Assembly: GCF_019733395.1 (NCBI RefSeq)
Contig: NZ_JAIHOO010000001.1
Span: forward strand, 868,001-932,000
Length of the DNA: 64,000 bases
Direction of reading: 5' to 3'
DNA from: Lysobacter sp. BMK333-48F3
GTDB lineage: Bacteria; Pseudomonadota; Gammaproteobacteria; Xanthomonadales; Xanthomonadaceae
This document shows, in pieces, positions 1 through 10,228 of the stretch. Each line of letters starts with the position of its first letter. Position 1 is the first letter of the stretch. A program made the position numbers and the translations under genes. The notes below the pieces were generated by a model, which worked only from the letters and a program-made list of their open reading frames with translations, was not told where the DNA came from and searched no databases.

Positions 1-11
1 TATTCCCGGCT

Positions 12-1435
<1,424 letters not shown>

Positions 1436-2368
1436 ATGTCTGCGCTGATCTGCGGCTCGCTGGCCTACGACACCATCATGGTGTTTCCGGACCAGTTCAA
1501 GAACCACATCCTGCCGGACAAGGTTCATATCCTGAACGTCTCGTTCCTGGTCCCGCGCATGCGCCGCGAGTTCGGCGGCTGCGCCGGCAACATCGCCTAC
1601 AACCTCAAGCTGCTCGGCGGCGATCCGATCCCGATGGCCACCGTCGGCCAGGACTTCGGCCCCTACCGCGAGTGGTTCGACGAGCACCAGATCCGCCTCG
1701 ACCACGTCAAGGAGATCCCGGAGCTGTTCACGCCGCAGGCGTTCATCACCACCGACCACGACAACAACCAGATCACCGCCTTCCATCCGGGCGCGATGAT
1801 GCGTTCCTACGAGAACCACGTGCGCGACGTGCAGGGCGTGAGCTTCGGCATCGTCAGCCCCGACGGCCGCGAAGGCATGCTGCAGAACGCGGTCGAGTTC
1901 GCCGAGGCCGGCATCCCCTTCATCTTCGATCCGGGCCAGGCCATGCCGCTGTTCAACGGCGAAGAGCTGCGCGCCTTCATCGAGCAGGCCGACTACGTCA
2001 CCGTCAACGACTACGAGTCCAACCTGCTGCAGGAACGCACCGGCTGGAGCGAGAGCGACATCGTCCAGCGGGTCAAGGCCTACATCACCACCCGCGGCCC
2101 GCACGGCTCGCAGATCCACACCCGCGAGAAGACCTACGACATCCCGCCGGCGCACGAGCGCCGCGTGACCGACCCGACCGGCTGCGGCGACGCCTTCCGC
2201 GCCGGCCTGATCTTCGGCATCGAGAAGGGCTACGACTGGCTGACCGTCGGCCGCATGGGCAACCTGATGGGCGCGCTGAAGGTCGAGCACCCGGGCACCC
2301 AGAACCAGCGCTTCGATTACGACGAATTCGCCGAGCAGTTCAAGCAGCAGTTCGGGTACGCGCTTTAA
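1436..2368 (+). CDS. PfkB-family kinase (adenosine/ribokinase-like)
   Basis: Cytoplasmic ATP-dependent kinase of the ribokinase/PfkB superfamily, acting on a sugar or nucleoside hydroxyl. The N-terminal substrate-side motif GGCAGNIAYNL (about residues 44-54) and the C-terminal signature DPTGCGDAFRAGL, with the catalytic Asp and anion hole, are both present. The 310-residue length is normal. Xanthomonad homologues are often annotated as adenosine kinase, but the substrate cannot be read from sequence. ATG 1436 is preferred over the in-frame GTG at 1430 because the GGGG stretch just upstream then serves as ribosome site. A strong intrinsic terminator follows at 2461-2491, so it looks monocistronic. 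Confidence 0.9.
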   Translation: MSALICGSLAYDTIMVFPDQFKNHILPDKVHILNVSFLVPRMRREFGGCAGNIAYNLKLLGGDPIPMATVGQDFGPYREWFDEHQIRLDHVKEIPELFTPQAFITTDHDNNQITAFHPGAMMRSYENHVRDVQGVSFGIVSPDGREGMLQNAVEFAEAGIPFIFDPGQAMPLFNGEELRAFIEQADYVTVNDYESNLLQERTGWSESDIVQRVKAYITTRGPHGSQIHTREKTYDIPPAHERRVTDPTGCGDAFRAGLIFGIEKGYDWLTVGRMGNLMGALKVEHPGTQNQRFDYDEFAEQFKQQFGYAL

Positions 2369-2460
2369 GCCGGGATCGGGGATTCGGGCTTGGGGATCGG
2401 TTTGAGCCGGATACTGGCGAACTGAATCTGCGTACCAGTGCCCGCGCGGTATCGCTATCG

Positions 2461-2491
2461 AAAAAATCCCGGCCCCGGCCGGGATTTTTTT
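2461..2491 (+). terminator. Intrinsic terminator after the PfkB kinase gene
   Basis: GC-rich inverted repeat (ATCCCGGCC paired with GGCCGGGAT, loop CC) flanked by an A run on the left and seven T on the right, about 95 bp after the kinase stop. It is a textbook rho-independent terminator and its A/T flanks would let it work in both directions. Confidence 0.9.
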
Positions 2492-2523
2492 CGCCTGCGA
2501 TTCGTTCGCGCCGCCCGCTCCAC

Positions 2524-2992
2524 TGTAGCAGCGGCGTAAGCCGCGGCAAGATCGCGCAGAACCTCGACAACGACGCCCCCCACCGAAGCAACGCCCTCGC
2601 CCTGGAGTAGGAGCGACGCAAGTCGCGACCGCGCCCCAGCGACAACGGCGCAACCTGCGGCATCACGGTCGCGACTCGCGTCGCTCCTACCCCGGAGTTC
2701 GTCGCAGCCCTTGTAGGAGCGACGCGAGTCGCGACCGTGATGCCGCAGGTTGCGCCGTTGTCGCTGGGGCGCGGTCGCGACTTGCGTCGCTCCTACAAGG
2801 GCTGCGACGAACTCCGGGGTAGGAGCGACGCGAGTCGCGACCGTGATGCCGCAGGTTGCGCCGTTGTCGCTGGGGCGCGGTCGCGACTCGCGTCGCTCCT
2901 ACCCCGGAGCTCGTCGCAGCCCTTGTAGGAGCGGCGTAAGCCGCGACGAGACCGCGCAGAACCCCGGCAACGACGCCCCAACCGAAGCAACG
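2524..2992. repeat. Alternating palindrome array (REP/BIME-like) between direct repeats
   Basis: Three 84-bp units at 2607-2690, 2713-2796 and 2819-2902 are separated by 22-bp spacers (period 106 bp). Each unit starts GTAGGAGCGACGC and ends with its inverse GCGTCGCTCCTAC. Unit 2 is the exact reverse complement of unit 1; unit 3 matches unit 2 with one difference. The spacer also inverts: 2797-2818 is the exact reverse complement of 2691-2712, and 2903-2924 matches 2691-2712 with one difference. The array is flanked by two diverged direct repeats of about 70 bp (2524-2593 and 2924-2992), both beginning TGTAG(C/G)AGCGGCGTAAGC. No coding content is supported. Confidence 0.9.
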
Positions 2993-3015
2993 GCCCCTCG
3001 GGTTCGCTGTCTGCG

Positions 3016-3495
3016 CTACAGGCGCTTGCGGAACACCGCCACCTGCACGTCGTGCTGCGGGGTGGTGTCCAGATACTCCCAGCCCAGCCGCCGCATCAGG
3101 CTGCCGGCGGTCGCGGTGCCGGTGTAGATCGCGCGATGGCCCAGCCGCATCGCCTGCGCCTCCAGGGCGACGATCAGCTGCGCGCCGATGCCGCGGCCGC
3201 GCCAGGCCGGCGCGACGCACGCAGCGGCGGCCCAGGGCGAGAACTGCGGATAGGCGTCGATCGAAGCGGCCTTGAGCGCGGCCACGCCGACCGCCTCGCC
3301 GTCGAGCAAGGCGACCAGCCCCAGCGGCAGCGCGTCGTCGCGACAGAACGACGCCAGGTCCGCCGCCGCATCGCCCGGGCCGTCGTCGCCGTAGTAATCC
3401 GGCCACTCGCTCTCGAACAAGCGCTGCAAAGCCGGCAAGGTCCAGCGGTGCGCGGCCAGCAGCCCGACCCGCACCGGCACGCCGCCGCGGCTCAT
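3016..3495 (-). CDS. GNAT-family N-acetyltransferase
   Basis: A 159-residue acyl-CoA-dependent N-acetyltransferase. The acetyl-CoA pyrophosphate loop is visible as APAWRGRGIGAQL (Q/RxxGxG/A type, about residues 96-108), preceded by the beta4 strand AAAACVAP and followed by YTGTATAGSLMRRLGWEY, which is the usual beta5-alpha4 end of the fold. The substrate is unknown. It has no operon partner: the palindrome array lies downstream and the GH25 gene ends 119 bp upstream in the same orientation. An in-frame extension upstream is possible but ATG 3495 gives a normal GNAT N-terminus. Confidence 0.88.
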   Translation of the reverse strand: MSRGGVPVRVGLLAAHRWTLPALQRLFESEWPDYYGDDGPGDAAADLASFCRDDALPLGLVALLDGEAVGVAALKAASIDAYPQFSPWAAAACVAPAWRGRGIGAQLIVALEAQAMRLGHRAIYTGTATAGSLMRRLGWEYLDTTPQHDVQVAVFRKRL

Positions 3496-3614
3496 GCGCG
3501 CCCTGCGGCGGCGCGACGTAGGCGCAGCCTCGTCGTCGAATCGAAAACGGCATCCATGGCCTCGATCATATCGGCCGCCCCGCCCGCCTCCGCCGCGCCG
3601 AGGTCACAGTTCGC

Positions 3615-4358
3615 TCAGCGCGCCGCCGCCACGCCCGCGCGCCAGGCCGCGAACGCCGCCGCATCGCCGACGTACACGTTCAGATCCACCGGCCCGTCGA
3701 TGCCCGCGACCCGCGCCCGGTTGTGGTACTGCCACAACGTCCACGCCGCCGACGTATCCGGCGCGCGCAGGATCGAGCGCCGCCACAACGGCCGCGCCGG
3801 CAACGCGGCGCGATAGGCCTCGAAGAACTCCAGCGTCACGTACAGCAAGGCCGGCTTGGCGTACGCCGCCTCGACCGGGGCCAGGAACGCGTCCAGCTCG
3901 GCGCGCATCGCCGCGGCGTCGGGCCGCCTGCCGCAATTGCCGCCGAACTCCAGATCCACCGCCGGCGGCAGCGCATCGGCGCGCGCCGGCGCCGCGGCGA
4001 GGAAGTTCGCCGCCTGCTCGGCGCCGCTGCGGCAGAAGGTGAAGAAGTGGTAAGCGCCGACCGCGATCCCGGTCGCCCGCGCGTCGCGTTCGTTGTCGGC
4101 ATAGCGGCGATCGCGATGGTCGCCGCCTTCGCTGGCCTTGAGGTACACGAACGCGACGTCGTCGCCGGCGACGCTGCGCCAATCCACCGCGCCCTGATGA
4201 TGCGAGACGTCGAGACCGCGCAAGGGATGCAGCGCGCGATCGGGCTGCCAGCGCAAGAACCAGTAGCGCCCAACGCCGACTGCGAGCAGCGCCAGCGCAG
4301 GCCCGACAAGTACGGCCAACGCGATGCGCCGCCTACGATGAGCCTTCGTTCGGATCAT
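3615..4358 (-). CDS. GH25-family lysozyme (membrane-anchored or secreted muramidase)
   Basis: Predicted N-acetylmuramidase that cleaves peptidoglycan glycan strands. After a short basic N-terminus and one hydrophobic segment (about residues 12-35, signal anchor or signal peptide) the GH25 barrel begins with GLDVSHHQG (Asp50), continues with FVYLKASEGG, and carries the catalytic pair in AVDLEFGG (Asp135, Glu137). WTLWQYHN near the C-terminus is also typical of the family. The first in-frame Met lies at 4448, but Met at 4358 gives the proper signal segment and avoids overlap with the upstream gene. It could act in wall remodelling or in predation on other bacteria, a known lifestyle of Lysobacter; that role is inference. 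Confidence 0.88.
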   Translation of the reverse strand: MIRTKAHRRRRIALAVLVGPALALLAVGVGRYWFLRWQPDRALHPLRGLDVSHHQGAVDWRSVAGDDVAFVYLKASEGGDHRDRRYADNERDARATGIAVGAYHFFTFCRSGAEQAANFLAAAPARADALPPAVDLEFGGNCGRRPDAAAMRAELDAFLAPVEAAYAKPALLYVTLEFFEAYRAALPARPLWRRSILRAPDTSAAWTLWQYHNRARVAGIDGPVDLNVYVGDAAAFAAWRAGVAAAR

Positions 4359-4429
4359 CGCTGGTTCACCGCTCTCGCGTCGGCGAAGACCGTCGCGTTC
4401 ACCACGACCGCCGCGCCAGCGCGATGCCT

Positions 4430-5056
4430 TCACGAACGAAGATCGCATTTCAAGGCGCCCAGATCCCCCATCGAAATCGCCTGACCGCTATCGCGGATCT
4501 CGCCGTCGACCATCAACTGGAACTGGCCGCACTGGTAGCACAGCAGCAATTCGTAGCGCTTGCCGCCGTTGGCGAAGGCGATCGCATGACGGTACTCGGG
4601 TGCGCACGACGACGCGTAGTCCGGTACCAGCTTCAGGGTCTCGCGTACGGCGCGTTCCGCCTCGGCGCGGTCCCGGCCTTCCAGTTCGACCCGCCCCAAT
4701 ACGCGGGTGTCGTAGAAGCAGGCCTCGTCACGGCACCATTGCGCCTGGCTGCGCGTGAAGTCGTCTTCATGCCGAACCGACCGGCTGGCTTCGACTTCGC
4801 TGCCCGGTTCGCCGGCCGAGGGTTCGTAGAACCAAGGCTGCAGCGAATACAGCGTCCATCCGGTCGCTCCATCGAGCGCCGCCAACGCCTGTTGGCGTCT
4901 GCTGCCGGGCTCGGGTGGCCACAGGATGGGCCGGTTCAAATCGATTTTCTCTACCGTAACCGACGTCGCCTGAGGCGGCGACGTCGAGGTGGCCATCGCC
5001 GGCAGGGCCAGCAACAGCCCTACAGCAGCGCTGGTCAAACGTCGGTACGCATCCAT
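4430..5056 (-). CDS. Secreted protein of unknown function
   Basis: I do not recognise this 208-residue protein. It begins with MDAYRRLTSAAVGLLLALPA, a clear signal peptide, so it is probably periplasmic. Several Cys (WCRDEACFYD, SSCAPEY, LCYQCGQ) suggest disulfides in the mature part. The start at 5056 is chosen over the longer frame (to 5143) because it has a good ribosome site (AGGTGAGG) and gives the signal peptide at the true N-terminus. Its stop lies 71 bp before the GH25 lysozyme gene and its start 77 bp after the lipoprotein gene, all in the same direction. Confidence 0.75.
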   Translation of the reverse strand: MDAYRRLTSAAVGLLLALPAMATSTSPPQATSVTVEKIDLNRPILWPPEPGSRRQQALAALDGATGWTLYSLQPWFYEPSAGEPGSEVEASRSVRHEDDFTRSQAQWCRDEACFYDTRVLGRVELEGRDRAEAERAVRETLKLVPDYASSCAPEYRHAIAFANGGKRYELLLCYQCGQFQLMVDGEIRDSGQAISMGDLGALKCDLRS

Positions 5057-5133
5057 TCGAACCTCACCTTGCGATCCGGCACCGGCAAACTCGCCGGCGA
5101 CGCGCCGCTGCCGCGCACGCGCGGCAATGGCGC

Positions 5134-5865
5134 TCATTTCCAACCAGGCATCTTCTCAGGCTTCAACCCGCCGACCTCGAAGGTCGCCGTGCGCAGGCCG
5201 CCGGCCTTGACCGGGAACTCGATGCTCAGCTCCTGCGCGCCGCCGGCGATGCGCCACAGGCCGCGCTCGTCTTCGACGAACATGGCGATGGCTTCGTCGG
5301 TCTTGGGCCGGCTGCCGGGCAGGGTCTTGGGCTTGCCGTCGGCGACGACCTTGAGCTTGCAGCCGCCGTAGCAGTTGAAGTCGCCGGTCTGCAGCACCAG
5401 GTAGGCGCTGCGGCCCCAGTCGGGATGATCGCGGAAGATCAGCTGCACCGGCCGCGGCACGCTGCCGTCGGTCTCCACGTTCGCCTTGGCGTAGATCGAC
5501 GCCGACAGCTGGGTGCCGACCTTGCCCTTGGCGGTCTTCACCGGCGTGCTCATGTAAGACCACAGCGATTCGACCCGGCGCCGTTCGCGCTCTTGCTTGG
5601 CCTTGGTCCTGGCTTCTTCGTACTGCGCGGCGATGCGGTCGGCGGTGGGCGTGCCGGCGTAGCGCGAGGTGACGATCTCACCGTAGGCCGAGGCCATTTC
5701 CCAGTTCTGCTGGCCGTAGGCGGTGTCGAAGTTCTTGGCTTCGGTCGCGGCCGCCTGCTCGCGCTGCGCGGCCTTGGCCGCCTCGGCGATCTTCGGGTCC
5801 GGCTTCTCGCACGCGGCGAGCAGCATCGCGGCGGCGAGCAGGAGCGTGGCGTGACGCAGTGTCAT
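5134..5865 (-). CDS. Predicted lipoprotein of unknown function
   Basis: The 243-residue product starts with MTLRHATLLLAAAMLLAAC, a type II signal peptide whose lipobox LAAC gives a mature N-terminal Cys followed by EKPDPK. A charged, probably helical stretch (about residues 25-110: KAAQREQAAATEAKN, EEARTKAKQERERRR) precedes a beta-rich C-terminal half containing NCYGGCKLKV. No family is recognised. Its ATG overlaps the stop of the upstream alpha/beta hydrolase gene by four bases (ATGA), so the two are co-translated. Confidence 0.85.
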   Translation of the reverse strand: MTLRHATLLLAAAMLLAACEKPDPKIAEAAKAAQREQAAATEAKNFDTAYGQQNWEMASAYGEIVTSRYAGTPTADRIAAQYEEARTKAKQERERRRVESLWSYMSTPVKTAKGKVGTQLSASIYAKANVETDGSVPRPVQLIFRDHPDWGRSAYLVLQTGDFNCYGGCKLKVVADGKPKTLPGSRPKTDEAIAMFVEDERGLWRIAGGAQELSIEFPVKAGGLRTATFEVGGLKPEKMPGWK

Positions 5866-6839
5866 CGTGCTTGGCCCTTGGCTATCAGTTGGTTGACGGC
5901 GTCGGCGGACGCGTCCGGACGCTCGACGATCGACATATGGCCGCAGCCGTCCAGCAGCGCCCGCTGCGCCTGCGGCAACCGCGCCGCGTACAGCTCCAGC
6001 GCGCTGGGGTCGATCACCGCGTCCTGCCGGCACCATAGCAGCAAGGCCGGCTGGCGGATGCGCGCGGCCTCGTTGCCGGGCAGGAAGCGCTCGTCGCTGC
6101 GGCCGATCTTGTCCAGCACCGCCTGCTCGAACGCGGCGTCGCGCTTGCGCCGGTCGATGTAGATCCGGCTGGCCGGCCAGGGAATGAAGGGCTTGGCCGC
6201 GTCGTCGTAGAACACGATGTCGATGTAGCGCTGCAGCGAAGCGGCATCGGAGACCGCGAACGGATTGCGCCCGCGCAGCACCGCCAGGCCGAAGGCATTG
6301 TCCTGGAAGCGCACGCCGGCGGCGTCGAACAGGCCGACCCGGGCCACGTCCCGCGGGTGCCGCGCCGCGGTCAGCGCGACGATGCCGCCGCCCATCGAAT
6401 GGCCGAGCAGCACGACCTCGCTGCCGGGCTTGCGCGCGACCTGCTCGATGAAACGCGCGACGCGTTCGCTCTGGGCCAGGAAGCCGTAGTCGGCGCCGGC
6501 CCGGCGCTCGCTTTCGCCCCAGCCCGGCAGGTCCGGCGCGAACAGCCGGTAGCGGCCGCGCAGGCGCTGCGCCAGCGGATACCAGTTTTCCTTGCTGCCG
6601 GTGAAGCCGTGGACCATGACCACGGTCGGCGCGCCCGGCGGCGCCTCGTCGTTATAGGCGTAGACCCAGCGGTGGTCGCCGACTTGGGCGGCGTTGCGGG
6701 TCAGGCCGGCGACGGCGCGCTGGCGCGCGTAGTCGGCCAGCACCACTCGATAGGGATCGCGCCACAGCCAGAACGCCAGAGCGCCCAGCAAAACGGCCGC
6801 CACCAGGGCGGCCGTCTTGAGCGTGCGACGCAGGCGCAT
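5862..6839 (-). CDS. Alpha/beta hydrolase with N-terminal membrane segment
   Basis: A 325-residue serine hydrolase. One hydrophobic segment (about residues 9-26) anchors or exports it. The oxyanion-hole motif VHGFTG (about residues 76-81), the nucleophile elbow GHSMGGG with Ser148, a likely acid in CRQDAVID, and the catalytic His in DGCGHMSIVERP are all present, so it should be active. The closest general type is the esterase/lipase or haloalkane-dehalogenase-like group; the substrate cannot be told. It overlaps the following lipoprotein gene by four bases. The M1 aminopeptidase gene ends only 21 bp upstream in the same direction, suggesting a three-gene unit. Confidence 0.9.
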   Translation of the reverse strand: MRLRRTLKTAALVAAVLLGALAFWLWRDPYRVVLADYARQRAVAGLTRNAAQVGDHRWVYAYNDEAPPGAPTVVMVHGFTGSKENWYPLAQRLRGRYRLFAPDLPGWGESERRAGADYGFLAQSERVARFIEQVARKPGSEVVLLGHSMGGGIVALTAARHPRDVARVGLFDAAGVRFQDNAFGLAVLRGRNPFAVSDAASLQRYIDIVFYDDAAKPFIPWPASRIYIDRRKRDAAFEQAVLDKIGRSDERFLPGNEAARIRQPALLLWCRQDAVIDPSALELYAARLPQAQRALLDGCGHMSIVERPDASADAVNQLIAKGQAR

Positions 6840-6860
6840 GGGCGTGCGCGGCGGCGCGGC

Positions 6861-8816
6861 TTACTGCGCCGCGGCCGGGTTCTTGGCCTTGGCGATGGTC
6901 GCCTCGACCGAACCGGTGGTGATCGGGTGATAGCCCGGCTTGGCCTTGGCGAAGATCTCTTCGGCCAGCTTCAGCCCTTGCGGGGTTTTCACCAGTTCTT
7001 CGTAGGTCGGCATGATCAGCTTGCGCCGGCCGATCTTCTGCAGGAACGCCGCGATCGCCTGGTCCGCCTCGCGATAGCCGCTGCGCACCGTCAGCGGATA
7101 CCAGCGCTGGGCGATTTCGCCGTTCGGCGTGCCGGTGAACTTGTAGGCCGCATCCAGCGCCTTGAGCTGATCGACGCTGAGCTTTTCCGGCATGCCCTCG
7201 ATGAAGTGCACCCATTCCTGGGTGCTCCACTTCGCGGTCAGCGCCGCGTCGGGCAGCGTGCCGCCCTCGACCCAGGCCTTGCGCGCGGCGTCGACCGCAT
7301 CGAAACGCGGCGACACCGTAGCCGGCGCCGACTTCGGGATGCCCGGGCCGTAGATCCACTCTTCCAACTCGGCCTCGCTGACCTTGCCCGGATGCTTGGC
7401 CAGCAGGTTGGCCTTGGCGTACTCGACGAACTTGGTGGTCGGGATGCTCTGGAAGGCGAAGTGGTCGAAGTAGCCGCGCAGGAACGGGTCGAACACTTCG
7501 CGGCCGTAGCGCTGTTCGAGGAACTGCAGGAACCAGGCGCCCTTGGTGTAGACGGTGGCGCTGCTGGCCTCGTCCGGATCCTTCAGGGTGCCGGGCTTGA
7601 GCGCCAGCGCCTGCAGCTTGGGATCGATAGTCTTGAACTCGGCGGCCAGCTCGTTGCGGCCGATCACGTTCTCCATGTCGGAACGCTCCTTGCCGTACAG
7701 CGCCTCGACGATGCGGTTCTCGACGTAGCTGGTGAAGCCTTCGTTGAGCCAGCCGTCCTTGCTGCTGGAGAAGGTGACCAGGTTGCCCGACCAGCTGTGC
7801 GCCAGCTCGTGCGCGACCAGCGAGACCAGCGACTTGTCGCCGACGATCACGGTCGGGGTGGCGAAGGTCAGGCGCGGGTTCTCCATGCCGCCGTACGGGA
7901 ACGAGGGCGGCAGGACCAGGATGTCGTAACGCTCCCAGCGATAGGGACCGTACAGCTTCTCGGTGGTCTCCATCATCTTTTCGGTGTCGGCGAACTCGGT
8001 CGCGGCCTTCTTGACCATCGCCGGCTCGGCCCACACGCCGGCGCGCGCGGAGATCGGCTGGAACACCAGGTCGCCGGCCGCGATCGCGAGCAGATAGGAC
8101 GGGATCTTCTGCGGCATCTTGAAGCTGTAGTCGCCGTCGCGCGCCGCCTTGGGATCGTTGTCGGCGCTCATCAGCACCATCGCGTCCTTGGGCGCGGTGA
8201 CCTGGGCGGTGTAGGTGAAGCGCACGCTCGGCGTGTCCTGCAGCGGCACCCACGAGCGGGCGTGGATCTGCTGCGACTGGCTGAACATGAAGGGCGTCTT
8301 CTTGCCCTCGGTCATCGACGGCTCCAGCCACTGCAGGCCGGAGGCGCCGGGCGAGGTCGCGTAGCTGACCCGGATGCGCTTGTTGCGCTCCGGCGCTTCG
8401 ATGGTGAGCTTGCTGCCCAGGGTCTTGTCGGCCGGGGCGAGGCTGAAGCTCAGATCGGCCCACTTGCCGTCGGCGCGCTCGCCGACCACTTTCTCGATCT
8501 TCAGCTCGCGGGTGTCGAGCACCAGCTGGGTGGCCTTCGGATCGGTCCAGTCGAGGGTGTAGGTGGCGCTGCCGGTCAGGGTCTTGGCGGCGAAATCCAC
8601 CGCCAGCAGCAGGGCGAGGTCGTCGATCCGGACCAGGTCGGGCTGGGCGTAGGAATGCTCGTCGCGGTCGGCCGCGGCAACGGCGGTGTCGCTCACTTTG
8701 GCCTCCGGTGCGGCGCTCTGGGACGGATCGGTAGCGGGCGCCGCGCTGTCGCGCGAGCAACCGGCGGCGGCGCTGAGGGCCGCGACGAGACAGACGGTGA
8801 GGATCGAAGAACGCAT
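6861..8816 (-). CDS. M1-family aminopeptidase, leukotriene A4 hydrolase-like, lipoprotein
   Basis: A 651-residue zinc metallopeptidase. The signal peptide ends in a lipobox (AAAGC, Cys20), so it is predicted to be a cell-envelope lipoprotein. GGMEN (residues 309-313) is the exopeptidase motif and HELAHSW (336-342) plus Glu359 in WLNEG give the HExxH-x18-E zinc site. The C-terminal helical domain of LTA4 hydrolase type is present (about residues 470-620). The longer frame back to 9089 is rejected because ATG 8816 places the lipobox at position 20. It probably degrades peptides in the periplasm together with other secreted peptidases of this window. Confidence 0.93.
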   Translation of the reverse strand: MRSSILTVCLVAALSAAAGCSRDSAAPATDPSQSAAPEAKVSDTAVAAADRDEHSYAQPDLVRIDDLALLLAVDFAAKTLTGSATYTLDWTDPKATQLVLDTRELKIEKVVGERADGKWADLSFSLAPADKTLGSKLTIEAPERNKRIRVSYATSPGASGLQWLEPSMTEGKKTPFMFSQSQQIHARSWVPLQDTPSVRFTYTAQVTAPKDAMVLMSADNDPKAARDGDYSFKMPQKIPSYLLAIAAGDLVFQPISARAGVWAEPAMVKKAATEFADTEKMMETTEKLYGPYRWERYDILVLPPSFPYGGMENPRLTFATPTVIVGDKSLVSLVAHELAHSWSGNLVTFSSSKDGWLNEGFTSYVENRIVEALYGKERSDMENVIGRNELAAEFKTIDPKLQALALKPGTLKDPDEASSATVYTKGAWFLQFLEQRYGREVFDPFLRGYFDHFAFQSIPTTKFVEYAKANLLAKHPGKVSEAELEEWIYGPGIPKSAPATVSPRFDAVDAARKAWVEGGTLPDAALTAKWSTQEWVHFIEGMPEKLSVDQLKALDAAYKFTGTPNGEIAQRWYPLTVRSGYREADQAIAAFLQKIGRRKLIMPTYEELVKTPQGLKLAEEIFAKAKPGYHPITTGSVEATIAKAKNPAAAQ

Positions 8817-9145
8817 GAACGGACCACGGCTGCGGGTGAAGCGCCGAGTGTAGCGCCTCGCCCCGGGGCGGGGCTTGTGCAGGTTGGCCGTTGCGCGGGC
8901 CTCGCCGGCGCAGGATCGGATGCCTGGGCGACCCGGGCCCGGGCGCTCGCTGCGGTCGTGTGCAGGCCAGCCTGGACGGGGCGGTTCGGATCGGCCGGCG
9001 TCCGATCGCGGCGCCGGGCGCGACGACGCGACGGCCGACAGCCTTGCGGTTCTGCGGTACGCATCATCCCAAAAATCCCGGCTGCCCAAGCCGCGGCGAT
9101 GGCGCTAGCCTGGACGTCCTACTTCCATTATTCGGAACTTCAGAC
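8817..9145. other. Divergent intergenic region aminopeptidase / SDR
   Basis: A 329-bp gap between divergent genes. It must hold promoters in both directions. No clear repeat, hairpin or small gene is visible. The last 60 bp before 9146 (around TACTTCCATTATTCGG) are less GC-rich than the rest, as expected for the SDR promoter/leader. Confidence 0.4.
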
Positions 9146-9889
9146 ATGAGCCTTCCCCTCGCAGGCAAAGTAGCCCTGGTCACCGGCGCCAGCCGCGGCA
9201 TCGGCGCGGCGATCGCGCGCCGCCTGGCCGCCGACGGCGCCGACGTGGCGCTGACCTACGTCAGCTCGGCGCAGCGCGCCGAGGACCTGGCCGAGCAGAT
9301 CCGCGCCGGCGGCCGGCGCGCGGTCGTCATCGCCGCCGACAGCGCCGATGCGGCGGCGGTGAGCGCCGCGGTCGAGCGCACCGTGGCCGAACTGGGCCGG
9401 CTCGACATCGTGGTCAACAACGCCGGCGTGTTCGCCTACGGGCCGTTCGAAGAGGAATCGCTGGAGAACTACGAGCGGGTCATGGCGATCCACGTGCGCG
9501 CGCCGTTCGTGGCCGCACAGGCCGCATCCAAGCACCTGCCGCGCGGCGGCCGCATCATCACCATCGGCAGCTGCCTGGGCGAGCGCGTCGGCGCGCCGGG
9601 CATGGCCCTGTATTCGCTGAGCAAGGCCGCCGTGGTCGGCCTGAGCAAGGGCCTGGCGCAGGACCTGGGCAAGCGCGGCATCACCGTCAACACCGTGCAG
9701 CCGGGTCCGATCGATACCGACATGAACCCGGCCGACGGCGAAGGCGCCGACCACCAGCGCGCCGGCTTGCCGCTGGGCGAGTACGGCCAGGCCGACGACA
9801 TCGCCGCCGCGGTGGCCTACCTGGCCGGCCCGGGCGGCGCGTTCGTCACCGGCACCCAACTGTCGGTGGACGGCGGGTTCTCGGCCTGA
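9146..9889 (+). CDS. SDR-family oxidoreductase (3-oxoacyl-ACP reductase-like)
   Basis: Classical short-chain dehydrogenase/reductase of 247 residues. The cofactor motif TGASRGIG spans residues 13-20, NNAG is at 91-94, and the catalytic Ser142, Tyr156 and Lys160 (YSLSK) are present. The C-terminal VTGTQLSVDGGF is the usual end of FabG-like SDRs. The basic residue following the Gly motif (ASR) suggests NADPH preference. Substrate is unknown; it stands alone, divergent from the aminopeptidase gene, and is followed by repeat DNA. Confidence 0.92.
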   Translation: MSLPLAGKVALVTGASRGIGAAIARRLAADGADVALTYVSSAQRAEDLAEQIRAGGRRAVVIAADSADAAAVSAAVERTVAELGRLDIVVNNAGVFAYGPFEEESLENYERVMAIHVRAPFVAAQAASKHLPRGGRIITIGSCLGERVGAPGMALYSLSKAAVVGLSKGLAQDLGKRGITVNTVQPGPIDTDMNPADGEGADHQRAGLPLGEYGQADDIAAAVAYLAGPGGAFVTGTQLSVDGGFSA

Positions 9890-9911
9890 GGCCGGGGTAT
9901 TCGTCGCGGGA

Positions 9912-10197
9912 GATGCGCAAGGGACGAATGCGCAAGGGACGGAGGGGGTTAAGCGAGCTTAACCCCCTCCGTCCCTGTGTCTTCAGAGCCATGCCTGGAT
10001 GAAGCCCTGGATCCCCGCCTTCGCGGGGATGACGGCATGAAGGGTTCGTCGTCGTCGCGGGCAGAGCTTGGCGAATCCCCAAACCCGTCATGCCCGCGCA
10101 GGCGGGCATCCACAGACTTCAGCGTCGTGCCTGGGGATGCGCAAGGGACGGAGGGGTTAAGCTCGCTTAACCCCTCCGTTCCTGGGTCTTACCCGAT
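9912..10197. repeat. Composite intergenic repeat cluster with four hairpins
   Basis: Two outer elements share GATGCGCAAGGGACG and form long hairpins: 9935-9954 with 9957-9976 (20 bp, perfect, 2-nt loop) and 10144-10162 with 10165-10183 (19 bp, one mismatch). Between them lie two shorter hairpins, 10011-10030 (ATCCCCGC/GCGGGGAT) and 10090-10109 (ATGCCCGC/GCGGGCAT), members of the widespread proteobacterial GTCATNCCCGC repeat type, in opposite orientation. The cluster fills the space between the SDR gene and the small gene at 10229 and may also terminate transcription. Confidence 0.85.
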
Positions 10198-10228
10198 GTT
10201 CTGATTCAATCGATGCGGCCGCAACGCT

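Noticed and set aside
2607..2924. Regularly spaced repeats that might be a CRISPR array
   Set aside because: Units alternate in orientation, are 84 bp long, spacers are the same sequence inverted, and no cas genes are present.
3494..4042. Rightward frames over the GH25 gene
   Set aside because: Pro/Arg-rich shadow of the leftward lysozyme gene.
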